Source of the DNA: an uncultured Flavihumibacter sp.
GTDB taxonomy: Bacteria; Bacteroidota; Bacteroidia; Chitinophagales; Chitinophagaceae
Assembly (NCBI GenBank): GCA_946482545.1
Contig: CAMLRX010000134.1
Span: 1-13,795, forward strand
Direction: 5' to 3'
DNA length: 13,795 nucleotides
Made by a program: the position numbers and the translations under genes. Positions 7,338 to 13,795 of this stretch are shown piece by piece. The notes below the pieces were generated by a model that did no database searches, was not told the origin of the DNA, and saw nothing but the letters and a program-made list of their open reading frames with translations. The first letter of the stretch is position 1. The number at the start of each line of letters is the position of its first letter.

Positions 7338-8666
7338 ATGAATATAGTTCTTGGCGACAAAGCGTATTTCTCCGGCATCGGAGCCATAGGTTATGAAGGA
7401 CCTGAATCAGACAACCCGCTGGCATTCCGCTGGTACGACGCTAAACGCGTAGTGGCGGGAAAAACAATGGAAGAACACCTGCGCTTCGCCTGCGCTTACT
7501 GGCATTCTTTCTGCGGCAATGGCGCCGATCCCTTCGGTGAACCTACCCATGTTTTTGCCTGGGACCAGCACAGCGATGCGGTGACCCGTGCTAAAATGAA
7601 GATGGACGCGGCTTTCGAGTTTATGACTAAAATGGGATTGCCCTTCTATTGCTTCCACGATGTGGATGTGGTGGACTATACCAATGATGTAAACGAGAAC
7701 GATAAACGTCTTGCAGCGTTAACAGAATATGCAAAGCAGAAACAGGCTGCCAGTGGTATCCAGTTGCTTTGGGGAACCGCCAACCTATTCAGTCATAAAC
7801 GTTATATGAATGGGGCCTCCACCAATCCTGATTTCCATGTACTGGCACATGCCGGCGCACAGGTAAAAGCAGCGATGGACGCCACGATTGCACTGGGCGG
7901 ACAGAACTATGTTTTCTGGGGCGGAAGAGAAGGGTATATGTCGTTACTGAATACAGACATGAAGCGCGAACAGGAGCACCTGGCCATGTTCCTTACCAAA
8001 GCCCGTGATTATGCGCGCAGCCAGGGCTTCAAAGGTACTTTCTTCATCGAGCCAAAGCCCTGTGAGCCTACCAAGCACCAATACGATTACGATTCCGCCA
8101 CAGTAATCAGTTTCCTGCGTCAGTACAACCTGATGGACGATTTTAAACTGAACCTGGAAGTGAACCACGCCACACTGGCCGGCCATACTTTCCAGCACGA
8201 ACTGCAAGTGGCCGTAGACGCAGGTTTGCTCGGTTCCATCGACGCCAACCGCGGCGATTACCAGAACGGATGGGATACCGACCAGTTCCCCAATAACCTC
8301 AATGAACTCGCGGAAAGCATGTTGATCATCCTCGAAGGTGGTGGCTTTAAAGGAGGTGGCATCAATTTCGACGCGAAAATCAGAAGAAACTCTACCGATC
8401 CCCAGGACCTGTTCTATGCCCATATCGGCGGTATGGACGCGTTCGCCCGCGCATTAGTGATCGCGGATAATATTCTTCAGAAATCTGATTATAAGAAAAT
8501 CCGGGAAGAAAGATATGCTTCTTTCGATGCGGGAGAAGGAAAACGTTTCGAGAACGGAGAACTTTCACTGGCTGATCTGCGGGCGTTCGCGGTAGCGAAT
8601 GGAGAACCTGCGGTGAAGAGTGGGAAGCAGGAGTTGCTGGAGAATATTGTGAACAGGTATATTTAG
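7338..8666 (+). CDS. xylA: Xylose isomerase
   Basis: This metal-dependent cytosolic enzyme interconverts D-xylose and D-xylulose, the substrate of the XylB encoded just upstream. The 442-residue length and the N-terminal extension ([19 protein letters not shown]) fit class II isomerases of Bacteroidota and Firmicutes. Active-site residues are all visible. H107 and D110 are in [11 protein letters not shown]238 and K240 in [16 protein letters not shown]274 and H277 in [12 protein letters not shown], and D302 in IDANRGD. D313 and D315 are in WDTDQFP and D345 is in NFDAK. The ATG is at 7338-7340 and the stop TAG at 8664-8666. No xylose transporter is in the window. The gene is intact. Confidence 0.98.
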   Translation: MNIVLGDKAYFSGIGAIGYEGPESDNPLAFRWYDAKRVVAGKTMEEHLRFACAYWHSFCGNGADPFGEPTHVFAWDQHSDAVTRAKMKMDAAFEFMTKMGLPFYCFHDVDVVDYTNDVNENDKRLAALTEYAKQKQAASGIQLLWGTANLFSHKRYMNGASTNPDFHVLAHAGAQVKAAMDATIALGGQNYVFWGGREGYMSLLNTDMKREQEHLAMFLTKARDYARSQGFKGTFFIEPKPCEPTKHQYDYDSATVISFLRQYNLMDDFKLNLEVNHATLAGHTFQHELQVAVDAGLLGSIDANRGDYQNGWDTDQFPNNLNELAESMLIILEGGGFKGGGINFDAKIRRNSTDPQDLFYAHIGGMDAFARALVIADNILQKSDYKKIREERYASFDAGEGKRFENGELSLADLRAFAVANGEPAVKSGKQELLENIVNRYI

Positions 8667-8675
8667 TGATTTTTC

Positions 8676-8711
8676 ACGCGAAGACGCAATGTAGCAAGGA
8701 CGCGAGGAGCG
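8676..8711. repeat. Degenerate 8-bp-period repeat (ACGCGAAG type)
   Basis: Directly after xylA the sequence runs acgcgaag / acgcaatg / tagcaagg / acgcgagg / agcg, four and a half units in exact 8-bp phase with point differences. From memory this resembles the 'CACGCAAAGACGCGAAG' intergenic repeat common in Bacteroidota. The rest of the spacer to 8825 is GC-mixed and shows no ORF or RNA that I can recognise. The periodicity is seen directly; the family link is recollection. Confidence 0.55.
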
Positions 8712-8825
8712 GTTTGGGTGCTGCGGGTTGAGGATTTTCCCGCTGCTGCGAGAATGATTGTTATGGAGCGGACGATTTGAGTGGTGAATAGCGTGGACTA
8801 CTGAATAAACACTATTGAAAATAAC

Positions 8826-8862
8826 AAAACGGGCTGTGTTGTAAAATCACACAGCCCGTTTT
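8826..8862. terminator. Bidirectional intrinsic terminator between xylA and the Gfo/Idh gene
   Basis: A perfect 14-bp stem, 8826-8839 (AAAACGGGCTGTGT) pairing with 8849-8862, surrounds a 9-nt loop. On the plus strand it ends in TTTTT (8859-8863) and can stop xylBA transcripts. On the minus strand it ends in TTTTG, 14 bp past the stop of the Gfo/Idh gene. A-rich flanks on both sides make it work either way. Confidence 0.88.
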
Positions 8863-8876
8863 TAGTATCATATTGC

Positions 8877-10178
8877 TTACACCTGCGGGTACTTCCAGCC
8901 ATTCTCATACTTCGGTTTCAGTAACTTTCTCGCTTTTTTGCTGGTTACAGATTGCCGCTCTTTATCCCAGAATACTTTCTCTTTTGAACGGAGCGATATG
9001 TTCCCGAGATGGCAGTGCGCCGCTACCCTGGCGCCCGCTTCGATAGGGCAATTAAGCAGGGATTTGTTTTTTGCACGAACTGCTTTGATGAAATTGATGG
9101 TGTGCATATCCAGGCCGTCGTCTGATTTTTTGGTCCAGGGAACAGGGGTAATGTCTTTCTTATCTTTTTCGGGGATCACTTCCCAGCCGCTTCGATTAAC
9201 GATAAGCGTTGCATTGGAGCCGATAAAGGCGATGCCGTGGTTGTAGCCGAAGGATTGTCCTTTGCCCATAGAATGTTCCCAGGTAAGCTGAAAGCTGCCG
9301 TAATCATACAGCGCGGTTTGGAGGTCCGGGGTTTCTTTCGCATCGGTGGGGAACATGTATTTGGCTCCGGAACTTGCCACGGATACGGGATCTCCGGCTT
9401 TCATACCCCAGAGCGCGATATCAAAAAGGTGTACGCCCCAGTCGGTCATCAGTCCGCCGGCATAATCCCAGAACCACCGGAACTGGTAATGGAAACGGTT
9501 TTCATTGAAGGGGCGTTTTGGTGCGGGTCCCAGCCACATGTTGTAGTCCACGCCTTCGGGAACCGGGCCATCGGGAACTGGTGTAAGCGGTTCGCCGCCG
9601 CCACGGAAGAACCAGGTTTTAACCGAATAGATGTTTCCGAGTTTTCCTGAATGTACATAGGCGATGGCATCCTGGAAATGTTTTTGGCTGCGTTGCCATT
9701 GGTTCACCTGCACAATGCGGTCGTATTTTTGTGCGGCTTCCACCATGGTGATCGTCTCCGCTACAGAGTTGGCGGCAGGTTTCTCCACGTAAATTTCCTT
9801 CCCGGCCTTGCAGGCATCCACCATCATCAGGCAATGCCAGTGGTCTGGGGTGGCAATGATTACGACCTGCACTTCAGGCGAGGCGAGCACTTCACGGTAA
9901 TCTTTATAAGTTTTCGGGACGATGTTCTTCTTTTTCAATTCATCCATCCGCTGGGTTAATACATTGTCATCCACATCACACAACGCCACACAACGGGTGC
10001 CGTTTACTTTGAGCATGCTCATCAGGTTGCTCCAGCCCATGCCTTTACAACCGATCAGTGCGATGCCTACAGGTGTTTCCTGAAAAGGCGCCGCCTGTAC
10101 AATCGAGGGGAATGTTCCGGCAATGCCCATGCCGGCTCCGGTTAAAATGCTGTTTTTGAGGAAATTACGTCTTTGCAT
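8877..10178 (-). CDS. Gfo/Idh/MocA family oxidoreductase, Tat-exported
   Basis: This 433-residue NAD(P)-dependent sugar or cyclitol dehydrogenase-type protein begins with a twin-arginine signal (QRRNFLKNS, then a hydrophobic stretch ending near VQAA at 27-30). That predicts folded export to the periplasm with bound cofactor. The Rossmann region has IGCKGMGWSNL at about 42-52 in place of a strict GxGxxG, then an acidic patch (LCDVDD) after the second strand. The family EKP motif is at 132-134 (VEKPAANSVAET). The catalytic-region motif MTDWGVHLFDIALWGM follows at about 244-259. Many such Tat-borne paralogues occur in Bacteroidota; the substrate cannot be assigned. It is monocistronic as far as seen, divergent from the sigma factor gene, and ends at the shared terminator. 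Confidence 0.92.
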   Translation of the reverse strand: MQRRNFLKNSILTGAGMGIAGTFPSIVQAAPFQETPVGIALIGCKGMGWSNLMSMLKVNGTRCVALCDVDDNVLTQRMDELKKKNIVPKTYKDYREVLASPEVQVVIIATPDHWHCLMMVDACKAGKEIYVEKPAANSVAETITMVEAAQKYDRIVQVNQWQRSQKHFQDAIAYVHSGKLGNIYSVKTWFFRGGGEPLTPVPDGPVPEGVDYNMWLGPAPKRPFNENRFHYQFRWFWDYAGGLMTDWGVHLFDIALWGMKAGDPVSVASSGAKYMFPTDAKETPDLQTALYDYGSFQLTWEHSMGKGQSFGYNHGIAFIGSNATLIVNRSGWEVIPEKDKKDITPVPWTKKSDDGLDMHTINFIKAVRAKNKSLLNCPIEAGARVAAHCHLGNISLRSKEKVFWDKERQSVTSKKARKLLKPKYENGWKYPQV

Positions 10179-10281
10179 ACTGGCAAGGTTTTGTTTTGAA
10201 GGGAAAACGTGAATATAACTAAAAAAATTATTTCCGGTCGGGAGTAGGGGTAGGCGGTTACTGAATTGTAATCATCTAAAG

Positions 10282-10289
10282 TAGCTTTG
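10282..10289 (+). promoter_or_regulatory. Putative -7 box of the sigma/FecR operon
   Basis: TAGCTTTG at 10282-10289 is a perfect TAnnTTTG match, 42 bp upstream of the ATG at 10332. The predicted transcript starts near 10296. A TTG at normal -33 spacing is absent; the nearest, 10266-10268, is only 13 bp away. That would be usual for a weak promoter or one read by another sigma factor. The box contains the TTG at 10287 that opens the longest reading frame, arguing against that start. Confidence 0.4.
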
Positions 10290-10331
10290 AGCGCGGTTAA
10301 AACATATCACCGGATTTATCACATAAAAGGC

Positions 10332-10904
10332 ATGGAATTAACGGACCAGGTTTTGGTGCCCTTGTTGCTGAACCGCAACGAAGGCGCTTTTGAAACGGTT
10401 TTTAAAAGATATTTTAAAGACCTGCATGCCTATGCCTGCAGCATTCTCAAAGCGGAAGTATATGCGGAAGAGATGGTGCAGCAGGTGTTTTTCAAGCTCT
10501 GGGACCGCAACCAACAGTTGCAGGTGCATGGTTCCCTGGCCGCTTATCTTTACCGTTCGGTGCACAACGAATGCCTTAACCATTTAAAGCACCTGAAAGT
10601 ACGTCATGTACACCAGGCTTATGCCACGCACCATGCGGTTCACCACGTGGAAGACACCGACCCGGTGCGTTTGGAAGAACTGGAGAAAAGGATCGACACC
10701 GCTATGAACCGTCTGCCCGAGCAATGCCGTACTATTTTTCAACTCAGCCGCTTCGAAGAACTCCGGTACCGGGAAATAGCCGATAAACTCGGGATTTCCG
10801 TGAAAACCGTAGAAAACCAGATGGGCAAAGCATTGCGGATCATGCGGGAAGAACTCGCCGAATACCTGCCCTCCCTTATTATTTTGTACCTGTTGAACGC
10901 CTAA
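10332..10904 (+). CDS. ECF-type RNA polymerase sigma factor (sigma-70 family, Bacteroidota FecI-like)
   Basis: This 190-residue alternative sigma factor has region 2 at about residues 20-86, with FKRYFKDLHAYACSIL, then AEEMVQQVFFKLWDRN and AAYLYRSVHNECLNHLK. Region 4 is at about 126-175: LPEQCRTIFQLSRFEELRYREIADKLGISVKTVENQMGKA, split here by function into the recruiting helices and the recognition helix. The linker at 84-105 is unusually histidine-rich (eight His in 22 residues). The C-terminus ends in a hydrophobic tail (SLIILYLLNA), which I recall as common in this group. ATG 10332 is preferred over an in-frame TTG at 10287 lying within the -7 box. FecR follows after 10 bp and the STN surface protein after that, so it is expected to be held by that FecR until a surface signal arrives. 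Confidence 0.93.
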   Translation: MELTDQVLVPLLLNRNEGAFETVFKRYFKDLHAYACSILKAEVYAEEMVQQVFFKLWDRNQQLQVHGSLAAYLYRSVHNECLNHLKHLKVRHVHQAYATHHAVHHVEDTDPVRLEELEKRIDTAMNRLPEQCRTIFQLSRFEELRYREIADKLGISVKTVENQMGKALRIMREELAEYLPSLIILYLLNA

Positions 10905-10914
10905 ACCCCGGAAA

Positions 10915-11889
10915 GTGAAAGAACTGAACAACGATATTATTCATGATCTCCTGGTGAAGACCTTACTGGGCGAGGCTTCTCCGGAAGAAGTGCAGGCGGT
11001 GGAACGCTGGAAAGCGGCATCGCCCGATAACCGGAAGCTGGCCGAAGACATCGCCACCGTGTGGCGCAAGAGCCGTGAAATTGCGGCAACGTCCCAAATA
11101 GATGAACAGCAGGCCTGGAACCGCTTCCGTGCCAAACTGCACGACCCCGCGCGGTTGCAGGAAGCGCCCGTGGTGCCCATGAAGAAAAAATGGAAATGGC
11201 AAGTAGCAGCATGGATTCTATTGGTAGGCATCGCGGCAACTATCATGTACCAGTTCGGCTTCTCCCGGCAGGAAACATTCTCGAGCACCGATCGTTCGCT
11301 GGCCGTTCAACTTCCGGATGCCTCTTCCGTTTCGCTCAATAAAAACAGTTCCGTTACGTATGCGGCCGCCCCGCTTTCGGGAGAAAGAAAAGTGAAACTC
11401 AAAGGTGAAGCCTTCTTTGAAGTAAAAAAGACTGGAAAACCGTTCCGGGTGTACGTGAACAATACAGTGGTAACGGTGCTGGGTACTTCATTTTACATCG
11501 ACGGCAGAAGCGAACAAACAGCAGTACAGGTGAAGACCGGCCTCGTGCAGGTGGTGCACAATCGGGATACGGTGCTGTTGCACCCCGGTGAAAAAATTTC
11601 ATTGCGCAACGAAGCCGATACATTGGTGAAAGAAGTGGCCCACGGCAGGCTATTCGAAGTATTCGTTTCAGGAGAAATTGTATGCGACAATACCCTGCTT
11701 TCCGACCTGGTGGAACTGTTGCGCCAGGAATACGGGGCCATCATTGTGCTGGGGGATAGTACAGTAGGAAACATGACCATCACCACTACATTTAAAGACA
11801 TGTCGCTCGATGAAATACTCAATGTGGTGCAACAGACATTGGGTGTGAAAGTAGACCGCAAAGACAAAAAATACCTCATTCGTTCATGA
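10915..11889 (+). CDS. FecR-type anti-sigma factor (FecR + DUF4974)
   Basis: This 324-residue single-pass inner-membrane protein should restrain the upstream ECF sigma factor and relay a periplasmic signal. The cytosolic part (1-95) is a helical sigma-binding region with GEASPEEVQAVERWKAASPDN. A membrane segment follows at about 96-113 (QVAAWILLVGIAATIMYQ). The periplasmic FecR domain spans about 123-240, with LPDASSVSLNKNSSVTY, GEAFFEVKKTGKPFRVY, VLGTSFYI and LHPGEKISL. A C-terminal DUF4974/secretin-N-like domain covers about 250-324, with SDLVELLRQEYG, MTITTTFKDMSLDEILNVVQQTLGV. The start is GTG at 10915-10917, the only candidate, as no in-frame ATG occurs before residue 89. Its TGA overlaps the next gene's ATG (ATGA), indicating translational coupling. 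Confidence 0.94.
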   Translation: MKELNNDIIHDLLVKTLLGEASPEEVQAVERWKAASPDNRKLAEDIATVWRKSREIAATSQIDEQQAWNRFRAKLHDPARLQEAPVVPMKKKWKWQVAAWILLVGIAATIMYQFGFSRQETFSSTDRSLAVQLPDASSVSLNKNSSVTYAAAPLSGERKVKLKGEAFFEVKKTGKPFRVYVNNTVVTVLGTSFYIDGRSEQTAVQVKTGLVQVVHNRDTVLLHPGEKISLRNEADTLVKEVAHGRLFEVFVSGEIVCDNTLLSDLVELLRQEYGAIIVLGDSTVGNMTITTTFKDMSLDEILNVVQQTLGVKVDRKDKKYLIRS

Positions 11890-13795
11890 AAAAGTTTATA
11901 CGTTTTCAAGCTGTGCTGTTGTTATTCTTCATGACTTCAGCCCAATATATTTTTGCGCAGCAGAACCTTCAGAAACAGGTTTCGCTTGATGTAAAGCAAC
12001 AACGCATCGACCAGGTGCTCGAACTCCTGAGCAACAAAGGAGATTTTTATTTCTCCTACAACAGCCGTCTTTTCAAAAGAGACAGCGTGGTCAGTATCTC
12101 CGTGCAGCAGAAATCCGTGAAGTACATCCTGGACCTGTTGTTCAATGAAAAACTCCAGTACATAGAAAGCGGCAGGTACATCATACTGCGGCCCCGCCCG
12201 GTAACACTTCAGTTGCAAACAGAACAGGGGGTGGACGAAAAGTTCGTGCAGGTGAAAGGTTGGGTACTGGACGATCTTACGGGAGAAAGAGTGGGTTACG
12301 CCAGTGTTTACGACCGGAAGTTTCTCGCTTCCGCACTCACCAACGATGCCGGTTATTTCGCCCTGCGTTTCCGGAACAGGAAGGGCGGCGCCCAATTGTA
12401 TGTGAGCAAAGAATCGTATAAAGATACAAGCCTCTACATTTCCCTGGAACGCGATCATAAACTGACCATTCCACTTGTCCCTGTTCTGCCTGAAGGCCAG
12501 ATCATTACCGTTTCCCCGATGGACTATCTTCATCCCGATACGGTTATTGTGAAGGTGGAAATCGATACGAATGTGTTGAAATATATGCCGCTCCTCAATG
12601 TGAAGAAAGTGGAAGACAACCCCATCGCATCGTTCCTGCTCTCCGCCCGGCAGAAATGGCAGAGCATGAACCTCAAGAACTTTTTCGCAGAAAGACCATT
12701 CCAGCTTTCACTTATTCCCGGCCTGAGTACGCAGGGGAAAATGAGCGGACAGGTCGTCAATAATTTTTCATTCAATGTGCTTGGTGGTTACACTGGTGGT
12801 GTGAACGGTGCGGAAATCGCCGGTCTTTTTAACATCAACAAAAAAAGAGTACAGTATGCACAGGTAGGCGGACTGTTCAATTTTACAGGAGAAAGCGTAC
12901 TCGGTTTCCAGGTAGGTGGTGTACACAATATGGTGCTTGATTCCGCCACCGGTTTCCAGGTAGGCGGCGTATGGAACCATGTCGGGCGCGCCATGAGTGG
13001 CATGCAGGTGGGTGGCGTGGGCAACTTTGTAGGCAGGGATGCGAAAGGCTTCCAGGTGGGCGGCGTCATCAATTTAACAGCAGGAAATATGAAAGGCGCA
13101 CAGGCTGCGGGCGTATTTAATATTGCAGGCAAGGGCCTCGATGGCGTTCAGTTCTCCGGTGTCATCAATGTTGCGGGAAAAGGCGTGAATGGCGTTCAGG
13201 CCGCGGGGGTAATGAACATCTCCACGAAAACAATCCGGGGAACCCAGGTGTCAGGTGTCATCAACTACGCCAAAAAAGTTTACGGCACTCAGATAGGACT
13301 GATCAATATATCCGACAGTTCAAACGCGGTGAATTTCGGGTTGCTGAACATCGTGTTCAAAGGGTATCACAAACTAAGCATCGCCACCAACGAAGTACAG
13401 CCGCTGAACATATCCATCAAAACCGGACATCCCCGCTTTTACAATATACTCACCGTTGGTGGTGACCCGAAACTGAATGATCGTTTCTTCTCTTTCGGTT
13501 ATGGTTTGGGCAGTGAACTCCGTATCGCCAAATGGCTCACTTTCAACCCATCCATTACTTCGGAATACATCTACCAGGGTTCCTGGGACTATTTCAATTC
13601 GCTGAATAAGTTCCATGCCGATGTGCATTTCCGCATCACAAAGTGGTTCTCTGTATTCGGAGGTACCTCCGCCTCAGGATACTACACCAAGCAAACCACC
13701 CCTGGGAAAGGGTATCGCTTACTGGAATACCAGCATTTCAACAACAAATATATTATCTCCAATGATGTTAATGGCTGGATCGGCTGGAACGTAGG
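11886..13795 (+). CDS. STN / carboxypeptidase-regulatory-like surface protein with 16-residue GxQxxGVxN repeats (partial)
   Basis: This open frame, cut by the window end after 636 residues, overlaps the FecR stop by ATGA. A signal peptide ends near A24 (SAQYIFA, then QQN). An STN domain covers about 32-101 (VSLDVKQQRIDQVLELLSNK to SGRYIILRP), the signalling module of FecA-type transducers. A carboxypeptidase-regulatory-like beta domain covers about 121-197 (VKGWVLDDLTGERVGYASVY, TNDAGYFALRF). After a linker come ten exact 16-residue repeats from G308 to 467 and two degenerate ones to about 488. From about 496 alternating beta strands (IKTGHPRFYNILTVGG, ELRIAKWLTFNPSITSEYIY, DVHFRITKWFSVFGG) look like an outer-membrane barrel. 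No TonB plug is seen. The repeats resemble the family annotated, as I recall, as LA_2272-type surface repeat proteins. Probable role: outer-membrane partner of the FecR/sigma pair; ligand unknown. Confidence 0.85.
   Translation, partial: MKKFIRFQAVLLLFFMTSAQYIFAQQNLQKQVSLDVKQQRIDQVLELLSNKGDFYFSYNSRLFKRDSVVSISVQQKSVKYILDLLFNEKLQYIESGRYIILRPRPVTLQLQTEQGVDEKFVQVKGWVLDDLTGERVGYASVYDRKFLASALTNDAGYFALRFRNRKGGAQLYVSKESYKDTSLYISLERDHKLTIPLVPVLPEGQIITVSPMDYLHPDTVIVKVEIDTNVLKYMPLLNVKKVEDNPIASFLLSARQKWQSMNLKNFFAERPFQLSLIPGLSTQGKMSGQVVNNFSFNVLGGYTGGVNGAEIAGLFNINKKRVQYAQVGGLFNFTGESVLGFQVGGVHNMVLDSATGFQVGGVWNHVGRAMSGMQVGGVGNFVGRDAKGFQVGGVINLTAGNMKGAQAAGVFNIAGKGLDGVQFSGVINVAGKGVNGVQAAGVMNISTKTIRGTQVSGVINYAKKVYGTQIGLINISDSSNAVNFGLLNIVFKGYHKLSIATNEVQPLNISIKTGHPRFYNILTVGGDPKLNDRFFSFGYGLGSELRIAKWLTFNPSITSEYIYQGSWDYFNSLNKFHADVHFRITKWFSVFGGTSASGYYTKQTTPGKGYRLLEYQHFNNKYIISNDVNGWIGWNV
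12807..13349 (+). repeat. 48-bp-period in-frame coding repeats (16-residue unit)
   Basis: Units begin at residues 308, 324, 340, 356, 372, 388, 404, 420, 436 and 452 of the STN surface protein, with no insertion or deletion. Examples are GFQVGGVHN, GFQVGGVWN, GMQVGGVGN, GVQAAGVMN and GTQVSGVIN. Each consists of a conserved GxQxxGVxN half and seven variable residues. Two shortened units (GTQIGLIN at 467, VNFGLLN at about 482) end the array. Codons differ between units while the key residues are kept, so selection acts on the protein. A regular beta-solenoid or barrel-lining ladder of Gln and Asn is a plausible fold. Confidence 0.9.

Noticed and set aside
10287..10331. Longer sigma factor start at TTG 10287
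   Set aside because: The TTG lies inside a perfect TAnnTTTG box and the added 15 residues do not resemble a sigma N-terminus; ATG 10332 is better.
11937..12533. 198-codon minus-strand frame opposite the STN protein
   Set aside because: It lies wholly antisense to the STN and regulatory-like domains, has no signal or domain, and no promoter; the plus frame has clear domain structure.
12788..13132. Minus-strand frame encoding a Pro/Thr/Trp-rich repetitive peptide
   Set aside because: The repetition mirrors the 48-bp coding repeats on the plus strand, so it is a by-product of their periodicity.
12807..13349. CRISPR-like regular 48-bp spacing
   Set aside because: The periodicity is in frame with an open reading frame, the 'repeats' differ at many wobble positions and no invariant direct repeat separates unique spacers.

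Overview
The window looks like chromosomal DNA from a Bacteroidota bacterium, most likely of the Chitinophagaceae type. Reasons: the ECF sigma/FecR-DUF4974/STN gene trio, a Tat-exported Gfo/Idh/MocA oxidoreductase, divergent AraC-xylB-xylA genes, Bacteroidota-style -7 boxes (TAnnTTTG) upstream of several genes, and few Shine-Dalgarno sequences. The genus assignment is inference; no rRNA or marker gene is present.

Left part (1-3727, all minus strand). Read in the direction of transcription: a small lipoprotein of unknown function, a UbiA-like polytopic membrane protein with a TTG start, an M42-family zinc aminopeptidase, then after about 216 bp biotin synthase (bioB). The first three are tightly spaced and probably co-transcribed. 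A dispersed-repeat fragment (two 18-bp copies) abuts the bioB stop codon, and an imperfect inverted repeat lies between bioB and the peptidase.

Middle part (3728-8876). A LuxE-like acyl-protein synthetase relative starts divergently from the lipoprotein and converges, 3 bp apart, with a cupin-AraC regulator. That regulator is divergent from xylB-xylA, which encode the two steps from D-xylose to D-xylulose 5-phosphate. The 146-bp AT-rich region between them holds a good promoter for xylBA, repeated 9-mers and a hairpin, making the AraC protein the likely xylose regulator. A strong bidirectional terminator separates xylA from the Gfo/Idh gene on the other strand. The xylA tail also carries a degenerate 8-bp-period dispersed repeat.

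Right part (8877-13795). After the Tat-dependent Gfo/Idh oxidoreductase comes a compact plus-strand operon: ECF sigma factor, FecR-type anti-sigma factor (10 bp gap), and a large surface protein overlapping FecR by an ATGA junction and running off the window. The third protein is the most interesting item. It has the signalling STN domain and carboxypeptidase-regulatory-like domain expected of a TonB-dependent transducer. Instead of a TonB plug and SusC/FecA barrel, it then has ten exactly 16-residue-phased GxQxxGVxN repeats leading into what looks like a different outer-membrane barrel. The operon therefore resembles a Fec-type cell-surface signalling circuit whose outer-membrane partner is not a TonB receptor.
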